DNA from: Symsagittifera roscoffensis | Taxonomy: Eukaryota; Xenacoelomorpha; Acoela; Convolutidae | Length of the DNA: 64,000 bases | Direction: 5' to 3' | NCBI RefSeq assembly: GCF_963678635.1 | Contig: NC_087063.1 | Coordinates: 52,467,074 to 52,531,073 of the forward strand | Shown here: positions 43,098 through 56,520 of the stretch, piece by piece | Position numbering within the stretch: position 1 is the first letter of the stretch | How the letters are laid out: each line of letters opens with the position of its first letter | Made by a program: the position numbers and the translations under genes | The notes under the pieces: generated by a model | The model's database searches: none | Seen by the model: only the letters and a program-made list of their open reading frames with translations | What the model was told of the DNA's origin: nothing

Positions 43098-45579
43098 CTA
43101 GAAAAAGCTCCCACCAAAAACAAACAGAAAAAGGAGTAAAAAAGAATTGCAAAGATAATTAGGGGCAACAGTAAAAAGATAAAACTTATAAAGACTACCT
43201 TGTGGCTTTGGAGACGAATCTTCTCCAAAGCAGTGTTTCAACAAGGTTCCAAGGTTCCAACAAGGTGTTGGAACCTTGTCCCACTAACATTTTAAATTTT
43301 TTCAATTTGCTTTTAAAAAAACATATTATTTTATAACTGTTTTAAATTTTTGACCAATGCTCATTTGAAGGATTGAATTCACCACTCTTTGTCTAAAAAG
43401 ATTGAGTTGTGGTATCGGAACTGCTACACTAAGATAAAACACTATTGTTTTAATTGAACTGGTATTTCTTCTACATCGAGGACGCTGTCGAAAAATTCAA
43501 AACGTTTTAATGCGAAATAAAGGTTTTTTTTTCGTTTTGCTGCTATTTCAGCAAGTCGCTCATTCATGTAAAACAGGATGTGTCTAAGTACAAAACTTAC
43601 GCCCATAATTTACTAAATTGAACAATTCAATGACAAATTGGGCTTATATTTTTCCAATTATTTATTCTCGTATGGCGTATACTAATGTAAGGATGTCAAA
43701 CAATCATATGTTCACATTTTCTTTTTTATTGGTAAGCATTAGTGTGTTGCAAATATTACAGATATCAAATTTATCATGTGAATTGATCGCCTAGAAACAG
43801 GTCATGGGGTTTTCACAATTGGAGAAATTACTCTAACATTCAGCTTTGTATTACAAGATGTACAAACTAAATGAGGAAGTTTTTTTTTCATTGGCTTGCA
43901 TGTCTCCAAACATTCAGATGCCATATCAATTTTCAATTTGATTCAGATTACACATATTTTGATAAGACAAATTGCTTGCAGAACATAAAACTGAATGCTA
44001 CTATTCATCGTAAAAACACTTGATTTTAAAATGGTATTATAGGACTTGCCACTGTGAAATGTTTCAAATTGAACAATCACTCCAAATTCAAAATTAGTTG
44101 AACCCTTGTTTCATCGTAGAAAAGTGTCATTTAATTAAGTATTGAAAATTTGCTTATTAGGAATCGGAAAACGGTCGAAATCTATCAGTAGGGTAAACGC
44201 TTAGTTATTGGGAAAAATTGTTATCATCTATTAGAAAACTTAATATAGATTTGTAGGTTGGCTTGTAGTTGAAAAGTTTTTGAAAATACTATGGTAACCA
44301 GATATTATTTTATTGGGAACATCAATTTTTCATTCAATTGGCAAAAATAGGATGAAAAAAAAAAACTCAGGATTTTTGTCAAACGCTAGGAAACGCTGGG
44401 AAGTTGGACTGGTTTCATACGATTTTGATTATAGTGGATAAATGTAAATTTATCTTGCAAAAAAGTGAAAATATGAAGTTTCATAGGTTTTTTAACTTCA
44501 ATTAGTTGGTTACGCAAACTTGGAATGCAATTGAAGAGATAAAGGTTAGGGAAACTATCTTTGCAAAATCTTCAATGTAATTGGATTCAGATAATGCGTT
44601 ATTTGACAGAACTAGGAAGAAACTCCAATATTGCGATGAGTGATAGAATTTAACAATCCCGTCGTTTGGAATTTTTTCACCTGTTGATAAGGTGCCAAAA
44701 GTTCTCTCAATTTGAAAAAAATTAGCGTATTTTTTATGTCAAAAAAATGTCATTACATAATCGTGTATTTTCAATTGATGATTTCGGATGATTTCGGAAT
44801 TCTTGTTTTTTAAAACAGAGTAAATAGGTCGGAACTTCTCATTTGAAGAAGATATCAAGAGTTCAAGAATGTATTGGTTATGTAATGATTGACAAAAAAT
44901 CGTATTTTGCATTTCGATGTTAGGTTTGGTAACTCAGCTGCTGCCAATGGAGTAAACAAATTTTCTTTTAGTTTTCAAATTTTAACAAAAAAAATGTGTC
45001 TGTCTTGTGTAAAAATCAGCATTTAACTAACTTACACGGAAAATGAGGTATTTATCATGCTTCTAATTGCGCGTTTGATGAGATAATAAGTATCTGATGC
45101 CATATTTTTTTCACAAAAGTCAATTCCCTCCCAGTCGATTTTAAAGGTTTTCGACAAATTGCCTCGGAGGAACGAGCAATTAAAATTACAATTTGTATCA
45201 CATTATTCGATTTCTAATTCTTGAACAGTTTGCTGAGGGTACATTTTAACCCGCAAGGCTATATCAGTTTTAGTTCCAATTTCAGAAAAATTTGCAGTTA
45301 ATATTTTCGAATGTAAATGATTGTAAATAACTATTGAATGTATCAACAATCTAATATAACGGTCTAAAAACTTTCAGCTTCAGATTTTAAATTGCTTTCT
45401 GAAACAAAAAACTTCAAATGGAACTATGGTATTATTGGTGCGATAATTTGAGAGCTCTGCCTGTTGATTTTTTTCGGTTAATCCTGTACTGTAATTGCGT
45501 CAGTCTGGTCAGAGAGATCTGGATACATGGCACATCCATTTCTAAGGATTTGTTGCAATGAAGGTGCTGTGGGAACATA
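43098..45579. other. no gene seen
   Basis: AT-rich sequence. It contains a 12-bp hairpin (CAAGGTTCCAAC with its inverse, 43250-43278). Otherwise I see no supportable gene or repeat. Part may be the decayed 3' end of the retroelement to the right. Confidence 0.35.
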
Positions 45580-45790
45580 TCGTTATCTCATATTAATTAT
45601 TATACCACTTCCTTGGTATTTATTATCGGTTCCATGATGGTTATGATTTATTTTTTTTCGTGTCCTATTCTGTGGAGGTTCTTGGTGTTTTTCGTTTGTA
45701 AAAATTGAGGTAAAAACTGACAGAACGAATGAGTTAAAACTTGCATCTAACACTGTTTTCCACAAGCTCAAAGTTCGATTTGTTAGCTTA

Positions 45791-47200
45791 TTAACTTCTA
45801 ATGATAAGTAAAAAAAAGTATAATCGTAAAATAATTTTTACGATTACTTCGAGCCGAAACTTGAAGAAAACAAAACAAGCAAAATAGATTCCATCTTTTA
45901 GTTGAAACAAGTCATTTATAAAGAATCCTGGTGAGAGTGAACAGTCTGAGTAGATTTTCTGGTTTGACTCTATCGCGGCTGTTAAAACATTGGAATTTGC
46001 ATAATCCGTATGACCGTTTGAGAGAACGGATTTTTTCAATTCTTAAAGAAAAGATGTTGCGCGTTGTTAACAAAGACGTTATCCCAAAAAGGTTCTAATT
46101 GTTTTGGGGAGACAATTCTGCTCGTCGTGAAATGAATACAGGAAATTCCGTAATGTGCGACAAAACTTGCGGATCGATAACTAGAGAAGTCTTGAAAGGA
46201 TTAAGAGCCGGCATTGATTGGTACCAAAATAACTAATCATCTAACAAAAAAAAGGTTTTTTTTTTATAACCACCAAAGCAATGAACTTCGTTGGCAAAAG
46301 GTAAATTTTGGCGGGTAATTGGGTCAACAAGAACTGTTTGCCCATTATAAAAGGTCGGAACTCGATCAAAACTTTTTTCGAGAAATTCAAGAGGTGAAGT
46401 TTTTCGGGCAGTGGTATAGCCAACGAGCTGATCCGTCGAAGTCCAGAAACATAGATCGATTACCAGCTGCATATTTACTGCTAACCTAGTGTTTTGTAGA
46501 GCAAGCATCATTCTTATTAAAATTTTTCTTCAATCTAGCTCCCATTGCTTCTGTTCGAACGTCATTTCAGAATGCCTTAAAAGTTTGACATAAAGATACA
46601 TGATGTAATCTTATTTTGCATCGAGGTGACGTTCATAATTCATTTCATCGGTTCCTACAAAGCTCCAAGTGATATCAGTGCTTGTTTTTTTTCAACATCG
46701 ATGCTTGTAATATTCCTTCTTCCTAGAAGGTTAATCAGTGGTTTCGCTCTTATTTGATTGTTCTCCTTTATTTGCAATGATTATAAATTTTATCATCATG
46801 TCGGATGTTTCTGGATTTACCAGTGTTTATGTCTGTTTTAATTTATGCTCCCGGCCTACTGCATACATCTTGCAGCTCATTGTAAATGCAAAGCTTCAGG
46901 TCTAAGCCATTGGGTTCCGATACCTCGTTCAGTATGTGATATTGAGAGTGTTCCAACTTATAAGCGTACATGACCATTTTCGCCCTCTGAGAAACCAAAT
47001 TTAAGAATACGTTTTTTCTCGAATATCCCAGGTATAAGCATATGGATCTAATGATGTCGATTCGCATATGCCTTCAAGTTTTATGAATGGCAGTGGGACG
47101 CCGTAGAAATTTTGTACTTGGTTTGTTTCTAGGTTTGCTTCGAGCTTAACTTTTTGTGGGATGCTTTTGTTGTCGGAATCCAATTCAATTTAATATTTCA
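45791..47200 (-). pseudogene. env-like glycoprotein of the retroelement, broken
   Basis: Fragments in order on the minus strand are as follows. 47183-47001 contains PFIKLEGICESTSLDPYAY. 47067-46843 contains LVSQRAKMVMYAYKLEHSQY. 46511-46233 contains GYTTARKTSPLEFLEKSF, RVPTFYNGQTVLVDPITRQN and an HCFGG. A shifted frame around 46200-46030 follows, and a hydrophobic anchor lies at 45960-45795 (GIYFACFVFFKFRLEVIVKI). Spacing of the RVPTFY, VDPxTR and cysteine motifs matches the Maverick-interrupted glycoprotein (CYKRIPIFY, VDTLSRR). A second partial copy lies at about 48640-49500. Confidence 0.55.
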
Positions 47201-47699
47201 ATTTGGTTATATTTTTTAATACTGTATAAGGACTTGAAGTTAAATCATTTAGTTTTTTGAGATTCGCTCTTCGAGAGAGTGGTTTTCCAAGATGAGTTCA
47301 TGTCCCATATCTAAAGCTTTTCCTATTTTGTATTTATTGCGAATTTCATGAATTTTGGTTCATGTTGCTAAATTTTTCAGATATGCTGTTTTGTAGATAC
47401 TTTTGAAGTGAATTTTCTTTTAAAAAAATGATTTTATTTTACTAGTGGTTGGAATGTTTGGTTGTTTGATGTCTGTAGAGTGTGTCTATGTAGTGGTAGA
47501 TTTCGACAAAATCAGAGTTCGCGTTTGCGAGAAGTCCTAGCTGGCGGGATGTCCTAGGTTTGAAGAATACGGTGTTTGTGGTTCTTGACCAGATCCAATT
47601 TCATATGATGTTAAACCTGTACTAGCTTAAATACTGGCAAGTTTTGGGCTAGTTCACTCCAATTTTCCTTTGCATGTTCTAAAAAAATGCTAAAAAAGG

Positions 47700-48059
47700 T
47701 TTCTAGATTTTTGTTTTGTATTTCAACCTTACCAATTGTCCATGGTGATTAGGCGTTTTAGGGGCGTGCGTTATTCATAGTTCATGAGGCCACATAGTGA
47801 AACGTTTACTCCAAAACGCTGTTCCTTTATCATAGAACAATTTTTGTGGTATTCCTCATGAAAGTATAAAGTTCCTTAACGGTTTGATAGTTTTGGTTGT
47901 TATTGTTGACGTTACTGCATATACTTGAAGCAAATGTGAAAAGAAATGTACGATTAATGAGCAATCTTTGTTTCCATATGATGCTGGATTAGTAGTTACT
48001 TTCTGGTCAAGGTTTACTGAGTGTAATGAAAAAATTGTCGTGTCTGTCCATTTTTCCAA
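47700..48059 (-). pseudogene. retroelement integrase core, first copy
   Basis: Encodes EKWTDTTIF then VNLDQKVTTNPASYGNK and a region that should read VDSFSRFLQVYPV. Here it is VHFFSHLLQVYAV, so the conserved aspartate is changed. The frame ends near 47856 and later parts are shifted. Typical of Ty3/gypsy-type DDE integrases, which insert cDNA into the genome. Homologous fragments at 50180-50383 and 51684-51899 are likewise broken; the last keeps DSFSRFLQVYPV. Confidence 0.6.
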
Positions 48060-49723
48060 TGTGCTTCATCACGATCGTATCGTTTTTTTTAAGACATCCC
48101 GCAATAAAATTTCTTATCTATTTACACAATCCTGGTCACAAGAAAAACCGTTCAAAGTTTGCAAAAAAAATTTATTTTTACTACAAGACTGGTAATTAAT
48201 CTTTATGCGCAAGATCAAGCAATTTTTTGAAGAGTGACATTGGAACACATCACCTTTTTTCTTTCATTTCAGATTTGTCAATTGCTGGCTCTATTCATAA
48301 ATATTTTCTACAAAATACAAAATTGCGAACCTTTCCATATATGAAGGTAGGGCTATCTTGTCCAGATAGCTTGAATCAGCATTGGTTAGGGTCTTTTCTT
48401 GGTCAATTTCTGGTTCTTCTACATTATTATCTTGTCTGTGATGAATTTCGACCGATAAACTTTTGAATAACCCTGTAGGATTTTTGGACGATTTAATGTT
48501 TAGTGAAGTGTTGAGTCTTTGTTTTTGTTTGCACTCGGTGTTTTTATGGCTTATGTGAATCTTGTTTCAGAATATAGTCATTGCTTTACGTGGCTGCGTT
48601 TTCTTCAAAAGGGAAGAGTTCTACTAGAAGGTTTTTGTTTGCCCATTATAAGGTCGGTACTCGATGAAAACGTTGTTCGAAAAATTCATGAGGTGAAGTT
48701 TTTCGGGCAGTGGTATAGCCAACGAACTGATCCGTCAGTGTCCAGAAACATAGATCGATTACCAGCTGCATATTTACTGCTAACCTAGTGTTTTGTAGAG
48801 CAAGCATCAATTTATTAAACCTTTTCTTCATTCTAGCTCACATTGCTTTTGTTCAAATGACATTTAAGAATGCCTTAAAAAATTGGCATTAAGATACATT
48901 ATGTAATCTTACTTTGCATCGAGGCGACGTTCATAATTCATTTCATCGGTTGGTACATGGCACCAAAGTGATATCAGTGTTTGTTATTTTCTTTTCAACG
49001 TAGATGCTTGTAAAATTCCTTCTTCCTAGAAGGTTAATCAGTGGTTTCGCTCTTATTTGATTGCTCTCCTTTAATTGCATTGATTATAAATTTGTTTTAT
49101 CATGTCGAATGTTTCTGGATTTACCAGTGTTTACGTTTGTTTTATTTTGTGCTCCTGGCCTAGTGCACACATCATGCTGCTCATAGTAAATGCAAAGTTT
49201 TAGGTCTCAACTAATAGGTTCCGAAACCTCGCTCAGTATGTGATATTGAGAGTGGTCCAACTTATAAGCGTACATGACCATTTTCGCCCTCTGAGAAACA
49301 AAATTTAAGACAACATTTTTTCTGGAGTGTTCCAGGTATAAGCATATGGGTCTAATGATGCCGATTCGCATATGCCTTCAATTTTTGTGCATGGCAGTGG
49401 GATGCTGCAGGACTTTTGTACTTGTTTTGCTTCTAGGTTTGCTTTGAGCTTAACTTTTTGTGGGATGCTTTTTTGTCGGAATCCAAACGAATTTTATATT
49501 TTATTTTCGTTATTTTTTTTAATACTGTATAAGGACATGAAGTTGAATCATTTAGTTTTTTGAGTTTCGCTCTTCGAGAGAGTGGTTTTCCATGATGATT
49601 TTATGTCCCATATCTAAAGGTTTTCCTAATTTGTATTTATTGCGATTTTCTTGAATTTTGGCCTATGTTGCTAAACTTCAGATATGCTGTTTTGTAGATA
49701 CACTTAAAGTGATTTTCTCTTTA

Positions 49724-49800
49724 ATAGACACACTCTACAGGCATCAACCTACCAAATGATTGGACTGTTTGGTTGGTTGATGTCTGTAGAGTGTGTCTAT
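49724..49800. repeat. 33-bp fold-back inside integrase-env copy 2
   Basis: ATAGACACACTCTACAG at 49724 pairs with CTGTAGAGTGTGTCTAT ending at 49800. The arms extend to 33 bases with two mismatches around an 11-base loop. The left arm is absent from the other two tandem copies, so it arose locally by copying the right arm in inverse. Confidence 0.75.
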
Positions 49801-52800
49801 GTAGTGGTAGATTTCGACAAATTCAGAGTTTGCGATAAGTCCTAGCTTGCGAGAAGTCTGAGTTGGCGGAAAGTCGTAGGTTTGACGAAAACGGTGTTTG
49901 TGGTCCTTGACCAGATCCAATTTCATATAATGTTAAACCTGTACTAGCTTAAATATTGGCAAGTTTTTGGGGTAGCTCACTCCAATTTTCCTTTGCATGT
50001 TCTAAAAAAATTCTAAAAAAAGGTTCTTAGGTTTTTGTTTTGTATTTCAACCTTTTCAATTGTCCATGGTGATTAGGCCTTCTAGGGGCGTGCGTTATTC
50101 ATAGTTCATGCGGCCACATAGTGAAACTTTTTTTCCAAAACGCTGTTCCTTTATCATAGAACAATTTTTGTGGTATTCCTCATGTAAGTATAAAATTCTC
50201 TAACGGTTTGATAGTTTCGGTTGTGGTTGTTGAAGTTACTGCATATACTTGAAGAAATTGTGAAAAGAAATGTACGATTAATGAGCAATCTTTGTTTGCA
50301 TTTGATGCTGGATTAGTAGTTTCTTTCTGGTCAAGGTTTACTGTGTGTAATGAGAAAGTTGTTGTGTCTGTCCATTTTTCCAATTTACTTCACCACGATC
50401 GTATCGTTTTTTTTTTACCTTTAAGACATCCCGCTATAAAATTTTTTATCTATTTACACAATCCTGGTTACAAGAAAAATCGTTCAATGTTTGCAAAAAA
50501 TTTTTGTTTTTACTACAAGTCCTGCTAATTAATCTTTATGCGCAAGATCAAGCAATTTTTTGAAGAGTGACGTTGGAACACATCACCTTTATTTCTTTCA
50601 TTTCAGATTTAGCGATTGCTCGCTCTATTCATAATTTATTTCTATGATATACAAAGTTGCGATCCTTTCCATATATGAAAATAGGGCTATCTTATCCATA
50701 TAGCTTGAATCAGTATTGGTTAGGGTCTTTTCTTGGCCTATTTCCGGTTCTTTTACATTATTTTTTTGACTGTGATGAGTTTCGACCAATAATTTTTTGA
50801 ATAACTCTGTAGGATTTTTGAACGATTTAAAATTTAGTGAAGTGTTGAGTCTTTAATTTTTGTTTGCAATCGGTTTTTTCATTTTATGGCTTTTATGAAT
50901 CTTGTTTGAGGATATTATCATTACCTAGGGTGATTGCGTTTTTTTTTCAATAAGAAAATACTCCACTAAAAGGTTTCTGTGCGATGCTTGTTTTTGTCGC
51001 AATCTAATTGAATTTCAAAGTTTATATTGATTATCTTCATTAAATCTGTATATGGACTTGATCTTAATTTTTGTATTTTTTCATTTTTTCTATTCGAGAG
51101 GGTGGTTTCCCATGAGTGCTTTCTGTCCCATATCTAAAGCTTTTCATAATTTGTAATTTTTGCGATTTTCATGAATTTTTTCATTTGATGCTAAACTTTT
51201 CAGATATGCTGGTTTTTAGATAAATTTGAACTGATTTTCTCCCATTAAAAGAGAAAAATTGATTTTTATAAAGAAGGGTTGGATTGTTTGGTTGATTGAT
51301 GTCTGTAGAGTGTGTCAATGTAGTCATAGAATTTGCCAAAATCAGAGTTCGCGTTTGCGACAAGTCCTAGTTTGCGAGATGTCTGAGTTTGCGAGAAGTC
51401 CTAGTTTTAAAGAAAGGGTCTTTTGTGATTCATGACCAGATGCAATTCCACATGATGTTAGACCGGTACTCGCATAAATCGTAACAAAGATTGGGCTAGT
51501 TCACTCCAATTTTTTTTGCATGCTCCAAAAAAGTTCTGAAAAATGTTCTTAGGTGTTTATTTTGTATTTCAACCTTACTATTTGTCTGTGATGAAAAAAC
51601 CGTTCTAGGGGCGTGCGTCTTTCCTAGTTCATGAGGCCAACTATTTTATTCAAAAACGCAGTTCATTTATCATAGAACAATTTTTAGGGTACTCCAAATG
51701 AAATTATAAATTTCTCTGACGATTTGATAGTTTCTATTGTGGTTGTTGACACTACTGGATATACTTGTAAAAACCGTGAAAAAGAATCTACGGTTAATGA
51801 GCAATGTTTGTTTTTTTTTGATGCTGGATTAATAGTTCCTTTCTGGTCAAGGTTTACTGTGTGGAATGGGAAACGTTTTGGGTCTGAACATTTTTCCAAG
51901 GTGCTACATTAAGATCGTATCGTTTTTGCTTCTTTTTTTGACTTTCAAGACATCCCGCTATAAGAATTTGTATCTATTTACACACTCCCGGCCATAAAAA
52001 CTCATTTAATAATTGCAAGAATTTCATTTGTTAACTAGGAGTCCTGACAATTAATCTTTTTGCGCACGATCAAAAAATTTTTTGAAGAATGACATTGGAA
52101 CATACCATCTTTTTTGTTTTAATTCAGAGTTATAAACTGCCTGCTCTATATTTAAAACAATTCCTATAAATAACAAATCTATGAGTTTGTCTATGTATGA
52201 AAAGAAGGCTTTAGATTGTCTATGATGAATGCTCTTGGGACCTTTATTGTTTTCTTTGACCAATTGTTTCATTGTTTTTAGAACGGGATCCTTGTTTTGT
52301 GCTTTATGAATTGTTTCTGTATTTAAATATATAATGATTTTCTTTTCTCATTCAATTTGCTTAGAAACTTAGAAAAACAGTTGTTGTCATTCATAGATTT
52401 GCATGGAAGGGTTCTGGCTAAAATTTCCAGCGAAATTTTTTCATTTTTTGCTCACCCATTGCTATTTTATCTTTTATCAGAAAGATTCGTTAGAGTTATT
52501 CGTTTTTTATGATGTTTTCTTAGTTATCTAAATCATAAATTGAACTCAAGTTTTCTAATTGGGTTGGAACGTTTTCTAAATCAGAAAGCAGATCAGAACA
52601 ATTGCCTGATTCTTCCTCAATTAGCTTAGTGAGAGGTGCTTCATTTGATATAACCCTGAATTGTTTTACTGAAGGTCCTTGCAGAAAACAATCGCTAATA
52701 TCATTCAGAGAACAAATACTTTCTTTCCGTGTGAAAACTTGGTTAGTTTTCCGTTGTTATTTTTAAACGTTAATTTTTCTAATCTGGTTTGTTTCAGGAC

Positions 52801-53140
52801 TGCAAAACATTTATCTCATAGTCCCTTAGCAGAATCTTATACGATGATATATTTTTCTTTGTTACCATCTTTTTTTATAATAGAAAATCGATCCGGAATT
52901 GTTTTATGTTTTTGTTGACATTTTTTAAGATATTTTCTAGTTATAATTCTTTTGTGTATATTCGGAAAGTTAAGGTTTTTTCGTTTTTTCCAGATAATTT
53001 TTGAGTTTCAAAACTGAGATATAACTAATTGTTATTTAAACTAAATTATCTAACGTAAGGTTTGCCTCTACTGTCCCACAAGTAAATTAAAGCAATGTGG
53101 TTTTTTTTTCATAAACTCTTGATTTAAACGCTACTATGCG

Positions 53141-53338
53141 TTAGCCTTCAAGAATTCTTCCATCAAATTCGATTAAATTTTTAACTGATGAGTCTACGTG
53201 GTATTTTGTATGTGGTAAGGCTAACATAGTATCTGCACTTATCCTGCCTTCTATTTCGTAAAACATTTTTTTTTGTTGGATTCCACTCGAATAAAGGATC
53301 TTTTCTAAATTGGCCTTAAGAGGGCTGTGAAACGACAT
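53141..53338 (-). pseudogene. retroelement RNase H fragment
   Basis: Follows the RT on the minus strand. It contains SPLKANLEKILYSS and, later, MLALPHTKYHVDSSVKNLIE, in which HVDSS matches the first RNase H acidic motif of gypsy-type elements. Stops follow; the remaining catalytic residues are not in this frame. Confidence 0.5.
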
Positions 53339-53459
53339 GCTAGTTTTTTGTATACAAACTATAGGATCCTAAGTAATCTACAAATCACAGAATTTCTGGC
53401 TTCTTTCCGGACTTTTTAAAGCTTTAAGATGTTCTACTTTTTTACTGGTTGTATACGGT

Positions 53460-53906
53460 ATTTATTTACTACACGTCCTAAAAACTTTACCTGCCTTAAT
53501 AAAAAACGTTGTTTTGTCTGGTTGAGCTTTCAAAACTGATTTTCTTAATGGTGCAGGGTGTGTATTGATTATATAAAACATTTCTTCTACAAACATAGCC
53601 TGTATAACTGTTTCGTTTATATAAGTTTCGCCTTGTTTTCGTTTTTTTAATGGTGTAAAATGAATAGTTTTGTTCTCTTGGAAAAGTTTGGTAAACCACA
53701 AAAACCACAGAAGCCTCTTTAAAGGTAAACTTTTTGGTTTCTACGTTAAAGCTTAATGGTTTCTGGGTTTCATTGGTGAGTGAGAATTGGTTGTAAGCTG
53801 AACAAAAATAGCTGGTGGTGAAATACTTACCACGAAATTTCACGACAAGCGACCCTATAGACTCAACTGGCCATGAATATCTGCTTAAACTAGTTATTGA
53901 GTTCAA
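53460..53906 (-). pseudogene. retroelement reverse transcriptase, broken
   Basis: Two overlapping frames. The first has YSWPVESIGSLVVKFRGKYF, FCSAYNQFSLTNETQKPLSF and FTFKEASVVF, corresponding to RT motifs 2-4 (the usual catalytic aspartate position appears as SYFCSAYNQ). The second has the YxDD region as ETYINETVIQAMF, where YIDD has become YINE, then LKAQPDKTTFFIK. The order is that of Ty3/gypsy RT. The polymerase active site is destroyed. Confidence 0.65.
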
Positions 53907-55891
53907 ACATATTGCGTCAATGATAAATTTAAATATTATCTTTGGGTAACGTTATTAAGAGTTTCACCTTATCAAAATTGTTGTTTTGCCTGCGTGCTAT
54001 GTATTGACAATGTTAAGGATGTAAAAATTAAGCTGATCAATTTTTCCTGAAAAGGCACTGGTACTTTTCAAAGTTTTTTGTTTTGTTAATTTTGACTGGG
54101 ATAGCAATCTAACAACAATTATTGTCTTATATCTCCTATATCAAACTTATGCTATTAATATACATCTCTAATACTCATATGATCTTTTGCTGTTTTCTTG
54201 ATATTTGACTAAGAAAACTCGATTTAATCGTGAAATTGTAATTTTAAGTGAGTTTCTTTAATTCGGGATTCGCTGAGGTTTTTTAAAATCTAAATTTGCA
54301 GTGGCTGAATATCTTTTGTATCATTACTGAAGTAAGTTTCTAATTCGTAATTATTGGTGTATTTTAATTCCTTCTGTCTCTATTTAATTTTGTTATCTTC
54401 TTCATTTTGCTATTTGTTGTTTCTGTTAGATCGCTTTTATGTATAAGTTATCATAACGGCAGCAATGGTATCTGACACAATATATTAGGGTTTTGTGTTC
54501 ATTTTTATAACCTCAATGGTTTGACTTATGTTTCCTTTGGGTACTAATTTTTGTAATCAAGGTAGATTGTTAAACATCCTGTGTTATAAGTGTTTAGACT
54601 CTGTGTTATAAGTGTTTATTCATTTTTGTTCTAATGTTTTATAAATTTTGAAAGATGCTCTTTGGCTAAAGGTTAATTTTTGAGGTCCAATGGAAATAGC
54701 TCGTGTTGATTTAGTATCTATTATAATGCTACGATCTATTTTCACGATTTTCTAGAAACACAAATTATGAAAATTTTTTCTTTTTTTTATTGATACTCCT
54801 ATTCCTATGAACATCTTAAGTTCTGATTTAGGTGTAAAAAAATCAATGGAAAAATCTTTCATAAAATATTAAGTCTCCATCCATCCCTGGTTGAGACCCA
54901 TTATTTAACATTTTTAAAAACCGCCTTAAATAACAAATTTAGCTTCAAAAATTGTATAACCTAAAAGTTTTCATTTTTTCGTTGTTAACTGCCTCTGTAT
55001 TTTTATCGGGTTTATGAAGTTCCAAGGGTTTTAGCTTACAAAGCTGTTGTTAAGAACTATAACTTACAAGAGAGCATGCTTCCAGTGCCTATTAAAATTT
55101 GTGTTTCCAGGCCGTTGTTTTCATTTTCGTCTCCGAAGGGATGTTGATGTATTTTAATTTACATTTGTGATTCTTTATCGTGTAAAGGATGCTAAGGCTG
55201 ATTTGTCGTCCATTTTTGTCATTTTTAAATCACATTTTTGGTTTTTTGTCACTGAGTTTTACCCTGGGATTTATATCACGATTATTGTCTCTAGAAGTGC
55301 TCTTGTTCCTTTTTAGGGTTTTAGCTGGAGATTATAATTTATGTTCTGGTTACTAACAAGTGTATTTTGGTTTTGATTTCTATAAATGTCGTGTGATTTT
55401 GAATTTCTACTGCTATCTGAAAAGGATTTAATGCAATCTCTGCTTGATGATAACTGTTAGCAATAGGATTACTTAGTTATTTGACAATTTTGATCATTTC
55501 TGTCGATGGAATGGTCACTGAAAGATGTCTCCGGATACAAATTTTCGGGATAGTGATGTATCAGTTTTTTAGACCTCCTACAGATTAATTTGATAGGGGT
55601 TGTTGTAGTTTTCTTTATCTCTAATATTATTTCTGTATCTAGATCTCCTGATGTAATTGCCAGACAAATTTTCACGATTTTGAGCTAGAATCTGATTTTG
55701 TTCTTCAAGTTTCCGATATTGAAAACAAACGCTTTTTGTTTGACCTTATCTCCTACACAAATCTCCTACGCAAAATTGGGTATGGTTTTGTTTGTTTCTT
55801 GGATCATTTGGGTTATTGGCTGCGTTTATTTGGGGATATTTCATGACTCTTGTTAATTTTTTATCAGATCCTTTGTTCAAATAATTTGCAA
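53907..55891 (-). other. decayed gag-pol linker region
   Basis: Between gag-like and RT fragments. It probably contains the end of gag and the protease, but I cannot recognise either; all frames are short and interrupted. Confidence 0.3.
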
Positions 55892-56289
55892 TCAATTTTC
55901 AACACTACTTGAAACTGTTCCAGTAAAATCACTACTAACTGTCGGTAAATCTTTGGCAAAACTTAAATCTTTGGTAAATATATGATTCTTTATTTGTTGC
56001 CAACTTGCGTGTGGATTATCAATTGTAAATTTAGATGATTTTTGTTTTAAGCCTGGCGGGTTTGATACTCGCACGAAGAATTCCATTCTCTTGGTGCTCT
56101 TTGTTCATCATTAAAAGTCGGACTTGGGCATCCACAATCTACTGCAGCGCCTGGGCCTTCTGGTCGAGTCCCAAGGCAAAATGCCATTTTTTAAAAACAA
56201 TATGGAGAAAAAATCTTTCACTTGTTTTTGAGTCTAAGCCTGTGAAAACTTTGAGAGCTAAGTCTGAATATGCGACGTTTGCCATTTAG
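55892..56289 (-). pseudogene. gag-like fragments
   Basis: Minus-strand frames read ANVAYSDLALKVFTGLDSKT then KWHFALGLDQKAQAL and, after a shift, MEFFVRVSNPPGLKQKSS and DNPHASWQQIKNHI. The A-Y-x-D-L and later A-L heptad rhythm resembles the retroviral-type capsid domain of gypsy gag. Weak, supported mainly by position upstream of RT. Confidence 0.4.
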
Positions 56290-56520
56290 TTTTAATTTGG
56301 TTATTTTTGGCAACCAGTACTTAGAGCTTTCAACTTTTCGTGTTCTGGTTAATTGTGAGGGACAGAATTTTATTGGATTTTTGTGAGATTTATTGAGTTT
56401 GATGAATATAACTTTTTTTGGATAAATAAAAAGTGCTAAGGGGACGTGTAAACTCTTTTAGAACGGAAGTTAATGGTGGTGTACTGCTGCGGGAAAGAAT
56501 AGTTAGTTCATAATCACTTG

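Larger units (their letters stand above)
46340..52290 (-). repeat. tandem repetition of the integrase-env segment
   Basis: Three direct copies: about 46340-48640, 48641-50972 and a shortened one at about 50973-52290. Landmarks are TTCTGGTCAAGGTTTACTG at 48001, 50325 and 51841, GCCCATTATAA at 46340 and 48643, and GGCGTGCGTTATTCATAG at about 47764 and 50087. The first two are offset by about 2.3 kb and the third lacks about 0.8 kb of env. The copies differ by many substitutions and small indels. Confidence 0.8.
45580..56520 (-). mobile_element. decayed Ty3/gypsy-like retroelement with env
   Basis: Reading right to left on the minus strand: gag-like capsid fragments (~56290-55890), reverse transcriptase (53906-53460), RNase H (53338-53141), integrase (three copies between 51.9 and 47.8 kb) and an env-like glycoprotein (47.2-45.8 kb). 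Every domain is interrupted by stops and shifts. No LTR pair was recognised, so the limits are approximate. The order gag-RT-RNase H-integrase-env is that of env-carrying gypsy-type elements. Confidence 0.65.
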
